Source of the DNA: an uncultured Candidatus Nemicrothrix sp.
GTDB lineage: Bacteria > Actinomycetota > Acidimicrobiia > Acidimicrobiales > Acidimicrobilacustridaceae
Length of the DNA stretch: 6,854 nt
Reading direction: 5' to 3'
Assembly: GCA_903827085.1 (NCBI GenBank)
Contig: CAIKHC010000081.1
Span: 1-6,854 of the forward strand
The notes under the pieces are model-generated. The model was not told the DNA's origin. It did no database searches and worked only from the letters and a program-made list of their open reading frames with translations. The stretch's first letter is position 1; every line of letters starts with the position of its first letter. Both the position numbers and the translations under genes were made by a program. Positions 6,369 to 6,854 of this stretch are shown piece by piece.

Positions 6369-6854
6369 TCAACGATTCGCGGGAGCACCCTTGAACTGCA
6401 CCGGGATACGACCAGAGTCGTAGTCCTTACGCAGCGGGTGTCCGATCCAGTCCTCGGGCATGAGGATGCGGGTGAGATCAGGGTGGCCTTCGAACGTGAT
6501 GCCAAACATGTCGAAGGTTTCGCGCTCCATCGCCTCGGTACCGGGATAGAGAGTGAATGCGCTTGGGAACACCGCATCGGTCTCGGGTACCTGCACTCGC
6601 AAACGAAGACGAGCACGTTCGCGATGGTTAATGAGGTTGACGACAACTTCGAACCGTTCGGGTTCGATGCCAGCGGGTAGTTGACGCGAATCGTTCGTGA
6701 GGTAGTCGACACCACAAAGATCGATCACGGAGTGGTACCCAGCAACATGCAGCTTCGCGAGCAGCGCTGAATAGTTCTCGCGAGTTGGGTGCAACACAAA
6801 CTGCTCGTGTGAACGAGTGAGCAACGTATCGAAAAGTATCTCGGGTGCGATCTC
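6369..6854 (-). CDS. nuoC: NADH-quinone oxidoreductase subunit C (NuoC), 30-kDa-type, 5' end missing
   Basis: These are the last 161 codons of a connecting-arm subunit that packs against NuoD and has no cofactor of its own. The frame is open to the window edge, so the true start lies beyond 6854; a TTG at 6824-6822 could be taken as a start but would remove in-frame sequence without need. Numbering from the edge, the central part has VIDLCGVDYL and ERFEVVVNL. The C-terminal half carries the family signature: PGTEAMERETFDMFGI, then EGHPDLTRILMPEDW, then GHPLRKDY, ending in GRIPVQFKGAPANR. The signature is complete and unbroken. NuoC is separate from NuoD here, not fused as in E. coli. The TGA stop is 4 bases before the nuoD ATG. 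Confidence 0.96.
   Translation of the reverse strand, partial: EIAPEILFDTLLTRSHEQFVLHPTRENYSALLAKLHVAGYHSVIDLCGVDYLTNDSRQLPAGIEPERFEVVVNLINHRERARLRLRVQVPETDAVFPSAFTLYPGTEAMERETFDMFGITFEGHPDLTRILMPEDWIGHPLRKDYDSGRIPVQFKGAPANR

Noticed and set aside
6365..6715. In-frame upstream extension of nuoD that would give a 561-residue protein
   Set aside because: The extra residues overlap nuoC in another frame, have shadow-like composition, and the family starts near the ATG at 6364.
1..6854. Possibility that NuoE/F/G belong to an NAD-linked hydrogenase or formate dehydrogenase
   Set aside because: nuoC, nuoD and nuoH flank them in the canonical complex I order, and NuoD has the quinone-site residues but not hydrogenase metal ligands.

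Overview
The window is one continuous piece of a respiratory complex I (NADH:quinone oxidoreductase, type I) operon. Everything is read from the minus strand, so transcription runs from the right edge to the left edge. In reading order it holds the 3' part of nuoC (entering from beyond base 6854), complete nuoD, nuoE, nuoF and nuoG, and the 5' part of nuoH (leaving the window at base 1). This is the canonical bacterial order C-D-E-F-G-H; nuoA/B would be expected to the right and nuoI-N to the left, but neither is visible.

Layout: nuoC ends at 6369; nuoD 6364-5030; nuoE 5030-4416; nuoF 4419-3076; nuoG 3083-408; nuoH starts at 411. There is no intergenic space: the largest gap is 4 bases (nuoC/nuoD) and all other junctions overlap by 1 to 8 bases. 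I see no promoter, terminator, RNA gene, mobile element or CRISPR array, and there is essentially no non-coding DNA to hold one. The long plus-strand open frames are shadows of the nuo genes.

How the genes work together: NuoE, NuoF and NuoG form the cytoplasmic NADH-oxidising module. NuoF carries the NADH/FMN site and cluster N3, NuoE carries N1a, and NuoG carries N1b, N4, N5 and, here, a complete N7 motif. NuoC and NuoD belong to the connecting arm, with NuoD supplying quinone-site residues. NuoH is the membrane subunit that closes the quinone chamber and links it to the proton pumps. The binding residues I checked are present, so the complex looks functional.

Organism: moderate GC by eye (mid-50s percent), GTG and probable TTG codon use, strong purine-rich Shine-Dalgarno sites, an N7-containing NuoG, and actinobacterial-looking NuoC, NuoD and NuoF sequences suggest an actinobacterium, perhaps of the Acidimicrobiia type. 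This is judgement from recalled family sequences, not a search.

Most of the window is ordinary housekeeping sequence. The least ordinary items are a 57-residue strongly acidic insertion in NuoG, which starts with an imperfect 30-base tandem duplication, and a longer-than-usual loop before the fourth N3 cysteine in NuoF. I found no evidence of a new biological system.
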